Positions 1 through 6,750 of a stretch of 64,000 nucleotides of DNA are shown here, in pieces. The DNA comes from Peptococcaceae bacterium BRH_c4a (GTDB taxonomy: Bacteria > Bacillota > Desulfotomaculia > Desulfotomaculales > Desulfocucumaceae). Position 1 is the stretch's first letter. Every line of letters begins with the position of its first letter. The position numbers were made by a program, and so were the translations under genes. The notes below the pieces were generated by a model. The model saw nothing but the letters and a program-made list of their open reading frames with translations, made no database searches and was not told where the DNA came from. Location: positions 62,001 through 126,000 of the forward strand of contig LADN01000035.1 of NCBI GenBank assembly GCA_000961585.1, in the 5' to 3' direction.

Positions 1-203
1 AGTATAACGCAGTCCAGACCTTTTAGCAGAATATCGTTCCTTATAAGGTCCCTGCCATCGTCACCACACAACCAGGGATGCAACTGCCTTGCTCCCACTG
101 ATTTTTTTAATTTGGCCAGTTCTTCTTCCAACCGGGTAAAATTTATTACGTCAGATACCAAACCCTGGCAGCCGCATATAAATATCCCTATCTTTTTAGC
201 CAC
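1..203 (-). CDS. HdrA/QmoA-like protein, N-terminal fragment (runs off the left edge)
   Basis: The frame opens with GTG at 203 and is still open at position 1. The visible start, M-A-K-K-I-G-I-F-I-C-G-C-Q-G, is the hydrophobic strand plus Cys pair that begins HdrA and QmoA/QmoB flavoproteins. Those proteins move electrons between thiols, ferredoxin and quinones in methanogens and sulfate reducers. It follows the AprB-like gene on the same strand, as qmo genes follow aprBA in sulfate reducers, so a role in passing electrons to or from the AprAB-like pair is likely. Only about 67 residues are visible, so the FAD and Fe-S modules cannot be checked. A weak AAGGAT site precedes the GTG. Confidence 0.65.
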   Translation of the reverse strand, partial: MAKKIGIFICGCQGLVSDVINFTRLEEELAKLKKSVGARQLHPWLCGDDGRDLIRNDILLKGLDCVI

Positions 204-384
204 TTACAGCATCCTTTACCCGAAACAGCCTTCTAAATAATATTTCTCCAGACAGCCGGCGGCGCCACAGAGAATGAAAACATTTAATTTTGTTAGCCTG
301 CAGGAAACGCTTACGCATTCTGGATTCCGACAGAATAAGGTCTTCAGTATCATCTGTTTTATCAATCTTCATCTTCATCGTCAC
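196..384 (-). CDS. possible small basic protein between the aprB-like and hdrA-like genes
   Basis: A 62-codon frame starts inside the last codons of the AprB-like gene and ends over the start of the HdrA-like gene, so it fills the gap exactly. The product would be rich in Arg and Lys and has no motif I recognise. No convincing ribosome-binding site precedes its ATG. It may be a chance frame over a short intergenic stretch. It is listed only because its overlap at both ends is typical of a coupled operon gene. Confidence 0.2.
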   Translation of the reverse strand: MTMKMKIDKTDDTEDLILSESRMRKRFLQANKIKCFHSLWRRRLSGEILFRRLFRVKDAVSG

Positions 385-706
385 CGCTTACCAGTGTTTT
401 CATTACGAACCTCTCCACTTTGCCGTTACAGTCAATGGATGTCCAGGTGACGCTGTTTGTCCCCACCATGGGTATCAGTTTGCCCGGAAAATACGCCAAC
501 TGGTACTGTAACACAGTCTGAATGGCCTGCCTGGGACATGCCTTTGTGCAAGTCATGCAGTCCCAGCAATCTCCGGGCTCACGAATAATGGCCTTCAGTG
601 ACTCTTTATGCATAGTCATAAGATTGCCCGGGCATACCTGCTCACAAAGCGGTTCCTTTTCACCCTGGCAGCCATCGCATTTTGTGGGATCGACTTTTGG
701 GGGCAT
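362..706 (-). CDS. aprB: AprB-like ferredoxin (adenylylsulfate reductase beta subunit family)
   Basis: The 114-aa protein begins M-P-P-K-V-D-P-T-K-C-D-G-C, which matches the AprB family opening. It carries two Cys clusters, CDGC with later CEQVCP, and CWDCMTCTKACP, enough for two [4Fe-4S] centres. A C-terminal segment of the AprB type (TNSVTWTSID, then NGKVERF) follows, ending in an acidic DDEDED tail. True AprB is longer, about 140-165 residues, so this is a shortened paralogue. It lies directly after the AprA-like gene with a strong AAGGAGG site. The aprA-then-aprB order is the reverse of the usual aprB-aprA order in sulfate reducers. The expected role is electron transfer between the flavoprotein and the HdrA-like partner. 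Confidence 0.75.
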   Translation of the reverse strand: MPPKVDPTKCDGCQGEKEPLCEQVCPGNLMTMHKESLKAIIREPGDCWDCMTCTKACPRQAIQTVLQYQLAYFPGKLIPMVGTNSVTWTSIDCNGKVERFVMKTLVSGDDEDED

Positions 707-733
707 CTTAAATCCTCCTTACCTCCAAACCAT

Positions 734-775
734 AAAGCTGATAGCTTACCGCTTAGAGCTAACAGCTATTATATG
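734..775. repeat. 7-bp-period degenerate repeat between aprA-like and aprB-like genes
   Basis: Reading the plus strand in sevens gives AAAGCTG, ATAGCTT, ACCGCTT, AGAGCTA, ACAGCTA, TTATATG. The core (A)NAGCTN recurs every seven bases. The array supplies the last codons and stop of the AprA-like gene. It is one of many such heptad arrays at gene borders in this window. Confidence 0.6.
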
Positions 776-2547
776 CTCTGCTTTCTGCGGTCACCCGGCA
801 CCAATTGCTGATAGGGAACCTTGAAGCATTTTACCTCGTCAGTTTCAGCATCCCATCTGGAGTTTATAAAACAGTCATAATCCGGATTGGTTTCGGGGTA
901 ATCAGTTCTGTTGACGTACCCCGGAAAACGGGTTTCTTTTCTGAAGCTTATGTGTTCGATAACCAGCTGGCATACATCCAGGCGGTTTATGACATCCCAG
1001 GCCAGCTGCAAATCATGCAGATCTCTGGCACACAAATATTGCAACTGATCATTTCTCATCCTCTTTATATGCTTACGGGCAATGCTCAGGTAAGTTTCAT
1101 TGACAAAGTACCAGTGGGTCCGGCCACCGCAATACTCATCCATTATTTTTTGCATGCGGGATTCCATATCCTTTGGGGATACGCCTCCGGACAATGTTCC
1201 GTCCGTCCACACACCCTCCGGGGACTTTTCCTCAAACCTTCTCATCGGGCCATAAGTTCTATTTTCCATGTCATCCAAAGTATCAGGATTGATTTCCAAC
1301 AGTTGGTAACTATTGTCCTTCAGGGCCTTTACCATGTGGCGGGCTGCAATCCTGCCACATGTCCAGGAACCTGATATAAACCTGCTGGGAGCTGCACCCA
1401 GGGCGTCACCGGACACATAAAGCCGGTCAACGGTTGTTTCCCGGGATATATCTCTGGTCCAGGCTCCGGACATACCTGCATGGGCCCCTACCAGGTGCGG
1501 ATCTCCCCCGTCCAGCTCTATTGGTTCCCTGGAGGGATCATGATCGTTGCAGCCCCAGTAAAGGACGATGGAGGGGCTCATATCCAGATACTGGCCCTTA
1601 AGGCCGATAACCTTGGCGGAATCTCCCCTGGTGGTATCCATATATATGGGGCTGCGATGGGCAAGGGTTTCCCTTTGGAAGGCCAGCATACGGATTGGGG
1701 TTGGGGCTGTGTGCCCTCCCCAGGAAAGATAGTAAGGGTCCTTTTCCATAAAGGAATCCCCAAGGGCGTTTACCATTGGAGCACCCATACCTATGGCTAG
1801 GGTGCCGGTGGGAGAAAAGGTGTCCTTGGTCCTCACCGGCACCAGGCGCATATCGAAGGAGGTCATTTCGGCCCCGGCCCGCTTGCACATGGCGTAGGAC
1901 GAACCGCAGTTAAAGGGGAAATACCATATCCTGTGGTGAGCATCTCTTCTGTTATTAGGCCGCCAAAGCCCTGCGGCGCCTCCGGTGCAAAGCAAGGTAA
2001 CCTTTCCCCGGCAGATATAGAATTTACCGTCACGGACACCGAACCCAACGGCCCCCACACACACATTATCCTTTATGATCAGTTCGGTAATATAAACCCT
2101 GTTATATATTTCAGCCTTGGCCTCATAAGCCTTGGAGGCAGTGATAGGCTTCAGAAGCGACCCATTCACCTCAATATTCCATTTTCCCCGGTTCAGATAA
2201 CGCCCGTCTTCCTTTTTCTTCATGGGAAGACCGGCTGCTTCCAGTATGCTGACTGTGTCATTGACCTCACGGGCGACGGAAAGAACAATATCCTCCCGTA
2301 TGGGGGCTCCGCATATATCATACCGGACATAGGAAACGTAGTCCTCCGGGGTTCCCTGGTTGATGTACATGTTAAGAGCGTTCATACCGGCAGAAAGGCT
2401 GCCGCTATGACGTATAAAGGCTTTTTCAACAATTACTATTTTCAGATCATCCCCGCCAACCTGTCTGGCTTCCCACGCAGCAAGGCATCCTGCGGTTCCG
2501 CCACCCAGTATCAGGACATCGGCGTCAATGTAGACCCTGTCTGCCAC
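769..2547 (-). CDS. aprA: AprA-like flavoprotein (adenylylsulfate reductase alpha / fumarate reductase flavoprotein superfamily)
   Basis: This 592-aa protein opens with an FAD-binding Rossmann motif (DVLILGGGTAGCLAAWEA, residues 9-26). It then shows the AprA-type blocks RHSGSLSAGMNALN, CTGGAAGLWRPNN, FDMRLVPVRTKDT, VGAHAGMSGAW and the C-terminal FAD loop LYVSGDALGAAPS. In AprA the substrate is adenosine phosphosulfate or sulfite, bound near an Arg and a His; the Arg in MRLVPVRTKDT and the His in GAHAG are candidates. It is shorter than canonical AprA (about 620-670 aa), lies upstream of its aprB-like partner, and has no sat gene nearby. It is therefore more likely a diverged paralogue than the main dissimilatory enzyme. 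The start is GTG behind GGGGGGG. Confidence 0.72.
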   Translation of the reverse strand: MADRVYIDADVLILGGGTAGCLAAWEARQVGGDDLKIVIVEKAFIRHSGSLSAGMNALNMYINQGTPEDYVSYVRYDICGAPIREDIVLSVAREVNDTVSILEAAGLPMKKKEDGRYLNRGKWNIEVNGSLLKPITASKAYEAKAEIYNRVYITELIIKDNVCVGAVGFGVRDGKFYICRGKVTLLCTGGAAGLWRPNNRRDAHHRIWYFPFNCGSSYAMCKRAGAEMTSFDMRLVPVRTKDTFSPTGTLAIGMGAPMVNALGDSFMEKDPYYLSWGGHTAPTPIRMLAFQRETLAHRSPIYMDTTRGDSAKVIGLKGQYLDMSPSIVLYWGCNDHDPSREPIELDGGDPHLVGAHAGMSGAWTRDISRETTVDRLYVSGDALGAAPSRFISGSWTCGRIAARHMVKALKDNSYQLLEINPDTLDDMENRTYGPMRRFEEKSPEGVWTDGTLSGGVSPKDMESRMQKIMDEYCGGRTHWYFVNETYLSIARKHIKRMRNDQLQYLCARDLHDLQLAWDVINRLDVCQLVIEHISFRKETRFPGYVNRTDYPETNPDYDCFINSRWDAETDEVKCFKVPYQQLVPGDRRKQSI

Positions 2548-3129
2548 AGTCTCTACCCCCCCGGTTTACTTTCACTTTTCCTTTTATCCCGGAAATCTTC
2601 AATTCCAGACCTTTTCCAAGTGCTGAAACAGCCGCCAACTAAAATCTACTGAATTTTAAAGCGGCGGCCGGAACGTACAAAATAAATTTGTGACGGTGAG
2701 GGCACTCATAACGTGCCTTATATATAAAAAAGCACGCATGGTGCTTGCCCTTATCTAACGCTTTCAGAGGAAGCTTTGAGGAAGCTTTTTTGAAACGCTC
2801 TTAACGGAAAGTCGGATACAGAGGAGAACTGTACTTTCCTAAGCGTTATAAAAAAACCGATGTACCCCTTCCTGACAGAATGATTATGCTGTAACTGACA
2901 GTAGGTTTTAGTCGGTGTGTGCACTAGATTGTATCCAGTATTATAGTTCTAGTCAGAATGAGAATTCCCTTCCAAACCCCATTAGAAAATAAAAAATATT
3001 TTCCGAACCATTAATAAGGAAAGGGGACACACCTCTCCAGTATGACTGCCTCCGGAGGTCAGAGGAATGTCCCCGATGCATAACGGCGGAATCCAGAATG
3101 AAAATCCCTGTGAGCCTGGGGCAACACCA
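2548..3129. other. 582-bp intergenic stretch with hairpins and a remnant of the dispersed element
   Basis: No coding frame with a ribosome-binding site was found here. The stretch should hold the terminator of the cysteine-cluster gene and the promoter of the apr-like operon, both leftward. Visible structures are GGCAC/GTGCC and AAGCAC/GTGCTT hairpins near 2700-2752 and an 11-bp tandem duplication of GAGGAAGCTTT at 2767-2792. ACTTTCCTAAGCGTTATAAA at 2833-2852 resembles the right end of the large dispersed element (ACTTTCCTAAACGATAAA). A stem-loop element also occurs at 3023-3074. Confidence 0.5.
3023..3074. repeat. GGGGACA...TGTCCCC stem-loop element
   Basis: Outer arms GGGGACA and TGTCCCC enclose an inner CCTC/GAGG pairing. 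It resembles, in size and in the GGGGAC terminus, the GGGGACGGTTC hairpins at 45255 and 48178. It sits downstream of the cysteine-cluster gene. Confidence 0.5.
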
Positions 3130-3867
3130 TTAGATATTGACAGCCCTTGCCTTTTTTATAAACTGATCCAGCCTGTCACTGCTTCCATTTTCCAGGTATT
3201 CCTTCATGATTTTGGGCCGCCTGACCCTGGCTCCCTCGGACAGCACCGTCAGGGCCAGGTGCGTAACGTAGGGGACAAAGGTATATTCCTTGTCCACCAG
3301 TTCGGTGGGAAATAGCTGACTTTCCAGTTGAGCAATATAAGAAATGGACACTTCCAGTAATTCAGTGGGAACTTTTTTACTATCCTCCAACCTGACATTG
3401 CCGCACTCCGGGAGCTGAAAATCCACGACTTCCCGGGGAAGTATGATATCATGTTGTACCCTGTACCTTTCGGCCAGCTCCTCCATCTCGCCCCGCATTC
3501 CCAGGAATGCTTTTTCTTTTTTTGAAAGTCCGTACCCACGGCAGCTTAGTGGCCGTACGGGATACACCAGGCAAAGCTGATCATCGCCGAGAAAAGGACA
3601 TTTAAGACTAATATCCACCAGCTCAAGAAAATAGAACCTTACCGCCTTCTCCACCATTTCGGGTATAAAATTACTAAGGTTTTTTTTCATATAACGGAAC
3701 ATGTTGAGATATTCCACAATATATGCCGGGGGCGGAACGGTACAACAGGTGCCGCAGCGTTCACAGTCGGTTTGGGGAAGACCCTTGTATATGGAATTAA
3801 GTTTGTCCAACAACCCGTTCTTTTCAGCATAACTAAGCTGCGGATAAAGTTTGTCCAGCGATAACAC
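3130..3867 (-). CDS. YkgJ-family cysteine cluster protein (putative Zn/Fe-chelating)
   Basis: The family signature is present: CERCGTCC in the N-terminal third, then CPFL...CLVYPVRPLSCRGYG, giving the C-x2-C-x2-CC and C-x-C spacing of YkgJ proteins, which are thought to bind zinc or an Fe-S cluster. A Cys near QLPECGN may complete the set. The C-terminal 100 residues are helical and unassigned. I place the start at GTG 3867 because AAAGGAG precedes it by seven bases; a frame opening at 3918 would add 17 residues with no such site. That gives 245 aa. Function in this organism is unknown. Confidence 0.8.
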   Translation of the reverse strand: MLSLDKLYPQLSYAEKNGLLDKLNSIYKGLPQTDCERCGTCCTVPPPAYIVEYLNMFRYMKKNLSNFIPEMVEKAVRFYFLELVDISLKCPFLGDDQLCLVYPVRPLSCRGYGLSKKEKAFLGMRGEMEELAERYRVQHDIILPREVVDFQLPECGNVRLEDSKKVPTELLEVSISYIAQLESQLFPTELVDKEYTFVPYVTHLALTVLSEGARVRRPKIMKEYLENGSSDRLDQFIKKARAVNI

Positions 3868-3976
3868 AATTTCACTCCTTTCTGCAAAAACTCCTTTGTA
3901 TAAAAACAATGCTTCCATAACAGTAATGATTTAGTCGACCCGGCAATTTACGTTCGGTGAGGCACAAAATCCGTAT

Positions 3977-4378
3977 TTACATAAAGAGTACGTTCCTAAT
4001 CTGATACGGGGACATCATAGCGCCGCACAGCTCCCCCTTTTCATTCAGCTCAGACGCAGACACCACCAACTCCAAAGGGTATCCGTCTTCGCAAAGCCTT
4101 AGCAAAACATCCAGGTGATCAGAACTGACACCCCTTACCATAAAATTGCTGCTGTGCTGCTCCAGTATTTCAGCCGCCCAGTCCGCCATATGTTTTTGGG
4201 GAAACAGCATGATCAGAGTGCGATTGTCTTTCTTGCCAATACTGTGGTAATTCCCCGTGTTATGCCCGTTTCTGATCTCCATAAGCACCCAGAAAGGATC
4301 ACCTTGAACATTTTCGCCGGGCAGAACGGCTTCAGCCTTTATGGTGTATTTTGTTATGATATCTCTCCAGTTGCCCAT
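3977..4378 (-). CDS. hypothetical protein, 133 aa
   Basis: A complete frame with an AAGGGG site six bases before its ATG. The predicted product is soluble, mixed alpha/beta, with no signal peptide or transmembrane segment and no motif I recognise (begins MGNWRDIITKYTIKAEAVLP). It is about 110 bp upstream of the cysteine-cluster gene on the same strand and may share its transcript. The coding call rests on the ribosome-binding site, length and lack of a competing frame. Confidence 0.6.
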   Translation of the reverse strand: MGNWRDIITKYTIKAEAVLPGENVQGDPFWVLMEIRNGHNTGNYHSIGKKDNRTLIMLFPQKHMADWAAEILEQHSSNFMVRGVSSDHLDVLLRLCEDGYPLELVVSASELNEKGELCGAMMSPYQIRNVLFM

Positions 4379-4628
4379 AAAATACCCCTTAATCCATTGA
4401 AGAATATACTTTCCTGTGCATTATAACAAAGGGTCTTATATTTCGCAATCGCACAATTATTTCTTTTAAATCCTGAGGTTGCCGTGGGAGGCGGACGTGG
4501 GTTAAGATGATAGTATGACTTAAGGGAGATTATGATGTTTGAAATTACTATAATATTAATGATTTTCCGGGGAGCCATTGAAAATCCATACCTGGGGGAA
4601 TAACCCCAAGCACTGAAGAGGAAAGCCT

Positions 4629-4844
4629 ATGCTCTTTTTAAGCCTTCTTTTTATATTGGCCGGAACGTCTCTGGTGGCTGCCGCCGGAGTAATGCTCACC
4701 TATACTCTTATAAACACGGGGGGAAAAATCAGTCCCCTTAAACCCAAAGTCTGGCCCCCTGCCCTACGGAAATGGGCCAGATTAGGGGCATACGGTCTGG
4801 CCGCAACCCTGGCGGGGATGATTTTTGCCATTATTGCCACCTAA
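4629..4844 (+). CDS. small two-helix membrane protein, 71 aa
   Basis: Preceded by GAGGAAAG. The protein has a hydrophobic helix at residues 3-28 and another at 50-70, separated by a short basic loop (PLKPKVWPPALRKWAR). That predicts a hairpin in the cytoplasmic membrane. No family was recognised. It stands alone between a leftward gene and tRNA-Leu. Confidence 0.6.
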   Translation: MLFLSLLFILAGTSLVAAAGVMLTYTLINTGGKISPLKPKVWPPALRKWARLGAYGLAATLAGMIFAIIAT

Positions 4845-4964
4845 AATAACCGCTTACAGGGTGACATTATCACAGACCGATAACAATTAAGTGGGTTTTA
4901 AGTTGACTCCCTGCATTGGGCTGTGTTAAAATTTTATGCGCACCCTTTTAGGGGAAAAAATCTG

Positions 4965-5052
4965 GCCGGAGTGGCGGAATAGGCAGACGCAAGGGACTTA
5001 AAATCCCTCGAAGATTTTCTTCGTACCGGTTCAAGTCCGGTCTCCGGCACCA
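4965..5052 (+). tRNA. tRNA-Leu (anticodon UAA)
   Basis: The acceptor stem GCCGGAG pairs with CTCCGGC, followed by A and an encoded CCA. The anticodon loop CTTAAAA at 4997-5003 gives UAA. There is a long variable arm (CGAAGATTTTCTTCG) and a T arm CCGGTTCAAGTCCGG. The long variable arm is as expected of a type II tRNA for leucine. Confidence 0.97.
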
Positions 5053-5184
5053 ACTACAGCAACAAGGCTTCCAGGGAATATTAAACCCTGGAAGTTTTCT
5101 TTTCCCGCAAAGAAGTCTAATAATGAGTAACACCATCAGATTTTTCCATAATATGTATAAATTAAAAGAAGGGGGTACTGCAGG

Positions 5185-5325
5185 ATGGATACAATTGTTG
5201 AAAACGCTTTAAATAGTGAGAAATCTCAAAATTACGAAGGCGATATCTTGTCGAACATTGGAAAAATATTCAGAAATCCTTTTATCACCATGCTTAACCA
5301 GTTGAAGAATAAAAAAACGCCCTGA
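5185..5325 (+). CDS. small hypothetical protein, 46 aa
   Basis: ATG 5185 follows an AGAAGGGGG site. The product begins MDTIVENALNSEKSQNYEGD and ends QLKNKKTP. It is amphipathic with a short hydrophobic patch (IFRNPFITMLNQL) and no known motif. The stop codon lies inside the first hairpin of the dispersed element that begins at 5311, so the last codons come from the repeat. The original C-terminus may have been replaced when the element arrived. Confidence 0.5.
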   Translation: MDTIVENALNSEKSQNYEGDILSNIGKIFRNPFITMLNQLKNKKTP

Positions 5326-5773
5326 CGGGCGTTGCCGTCTTGCAGACGGCGGAATCCAGAAGCCAGAAGCCAGAATAGTGACAGCATGCCTTAAAAACGA
5401 CCCTCAAGAGACCCCACAGCGACATGCAGTGAGGGGGAGGGGTTTTAGTCCAGGCGGATGTTCCGGAGGCTGTTATCTGGCTCTTGGCGACAGAGCCGTA
5501 CGGACTGCCGAACCGGCTGCAGGACGCAGCCGGTAGCCGGAATCGACGCAAGGACGCGGCGTTGGAGGCGGTCGGCAGTCCGTTAGGCGACGAGCTTAGA
5601 GACAGTTGCAGCCGGAGGATAAGTAGATCGGACTCAAACCCCTCCACCGGCCACAGAGCGACCCCGGAGCGACCCCAGAAAAACTCTGGGCTTGCATAAA
5701 AATGCTTTGGTGCTTCAGTACTTCAGCGCTTTAATGCTTTAATGTGTCATATACTTTCCTAAACGATAAAAAA
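5311..5773 (+). repeat. dispersed composite element, copy 1 (candidate structured RNA or MITE)
   Basis: In order: an A tract and hairpins CGCCC/GGGCG and GCCGTC/GACGGC; three heptads ATCCAGA, AGCCAGA, AGCCAGA; the constant ATAGTGACAGC; a CCCTCA/TGAGGG hairpin; the closing stem GGAGGGGTTTTAGTCC (5436-5451) with GGACTCAAACCCCTCC (5630-5645); inner stem CGGACTGCCGA (5501-5511) with TCGGCAGTCCG (5572-5582); and hairpin CCGGCTGC/GCAGCCGG. The 3' part has GCGACCC repeats, hairpin CCCAGA/TCTGGG, six octads of the TGCTTTAA type, and the right end ATACTTTCCTAAACGATAAA. It contains no credible gene. Confidence 0.85.
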
Positions 5774-5808
5774 GCCTCTTTCCGGTGAACGTCCGGAAAG
5801 AGGCTTTT
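5770..5808. terminator. bidirectional Rho-independent terminator
   Basis: Sixteen-bp perfect arms AAAAGCCTCTTTCCGG and CCGGAAAGAGGCTTTT around TGAACGT. On the minus strand it ends the lipoprotein gene at 5863. Its A tract is shared with the right end of element copy 1. Confidence 0.85.
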
Positions 5809-5862
5809 CCTTAGTGGAGATACCAACCCTCCGAGGAATGGAACGTTTTATTTTAATGACCG

Positions 5863-6537
5863 TTATTTTATTTCAAACCTTTTCAGCGCAGAGGCAACCC
5901 TGGCTTCCCCGGAAATGAACTCCCTCATGACCATACCAACGCCTTCCTTAAAATATTCATTAACAACGGAGTGTTGTCCGGCTATTTTAACCTTGACGCA
6001 GTTTTCCACTTTTCCCGAGGGGGTAGTTACGGTGGCGTTGAGATCGACGATTCGCCTCTCCCCGTTGGGGTCTTTCCACTTGTTTCCCACCTCCAGGGGG
6101 GATTTTAAAATAACTACGTTTTCATTGGAGGCCCGATCCAGGAGATTAACCTTCTCATAGGTTTCGGGCAGGTTGAAAACACGTGTCACGGCAGTATCGG
6201 TAACTTCAAAAATTGTCGCACTTACCGTTCCCCCATTGCTCTCCCTTATCTGGCCCCTGTTGCCCTTTACAAAAAGCACTTCCCTGGTAAAGGAGGCAAA
6301 CTCGTTCCCTTCTCCCTGGTACTCCCAGGTACTGCCTCTGGTCAGGGGAAAGTAATTGCTGACTTTTTGGGGAGACTTTTTTTCCGGGGACGCCTTGGGG
6401 ACTTGTTCACTGGATTTGGGTTGATCCTGCTGAACTTTCGAATCGGGGACAGTTTTGGTATCCCTGGAGCATCCCAGGGGCAATAGCCCAAGTAAAAAAA
6501 TCAGCCCCATTGCCACAACCATCAAAGATCTCTTCAA
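5863..6537 (-). CDS. predicted lipoprotein, 224 aa
   Basis: The N-terminus has a Lys-Arg start, a hydrophobic stretch and a lipobox LLPLGC with Cys about residue 23, so it should be lipid-anchored on the outside of the membrane. A Lys/Ser/Pro-rich linker follows to about residue 60. A beta-rich domain comes next, beginning NYFPLTRGSTWEYQGEGNEF and ending with an FKEGVGMVMREF motif. Similar 'YFPLTKGSTWEY' domains occur in clostridial secreted proteins of unknown function. Monocistronic, with a strong terminator directly downstream. Confidence 0.8.
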   Translation of the reverse strand: MKRSLMVVAMGLIFLLGLLPLGCSRDTKTVPDSKVQQDQPKSSEQVPKASPEKKSPQKVSNYFPLTRGSTWEYQGEGNEFASFTREVLFVKGNRGQIRESNGGTVSATIFEVTDTAVTRVFNLPETYEKVNLLDRASNENVVILKSPLEVGNKWKDPNGERRIVDLNATVTTPSGKVENCVKVKIAGQHSVVNEYFKEGVGMVMREFISGEARVASALKRFEIK

Positions 6538-6750
6538 TAGAAGCTCCCTCCACTCTTTAAATATTATACGGTGCGCATTTATACTACCCAGTATACCAAA
6601 GTTATAATGTTAAATTTATAGTATTATTGGTATTTAATAAGTGGGAGGCGATAAAAAATGTCAGCTTGATGACAATTCATTTTAATTTGTTCTGTTAAAA
6701 TTATGTTACATAAATTATATGTATTTTAGAGAATAGGGGGGAGAGCTTTG

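Noticed and set aside
1933-2652. 239-codon rightward frame opposite the aprA-like gene
   Set aside because: Shadow of the flavoprotein gene; no coding features of its own.
5311-5400. Heptad arrays considered as CRISPR
   Set aside because: Units of seven bases without spacers and no cas genes; not a CRISPR array.
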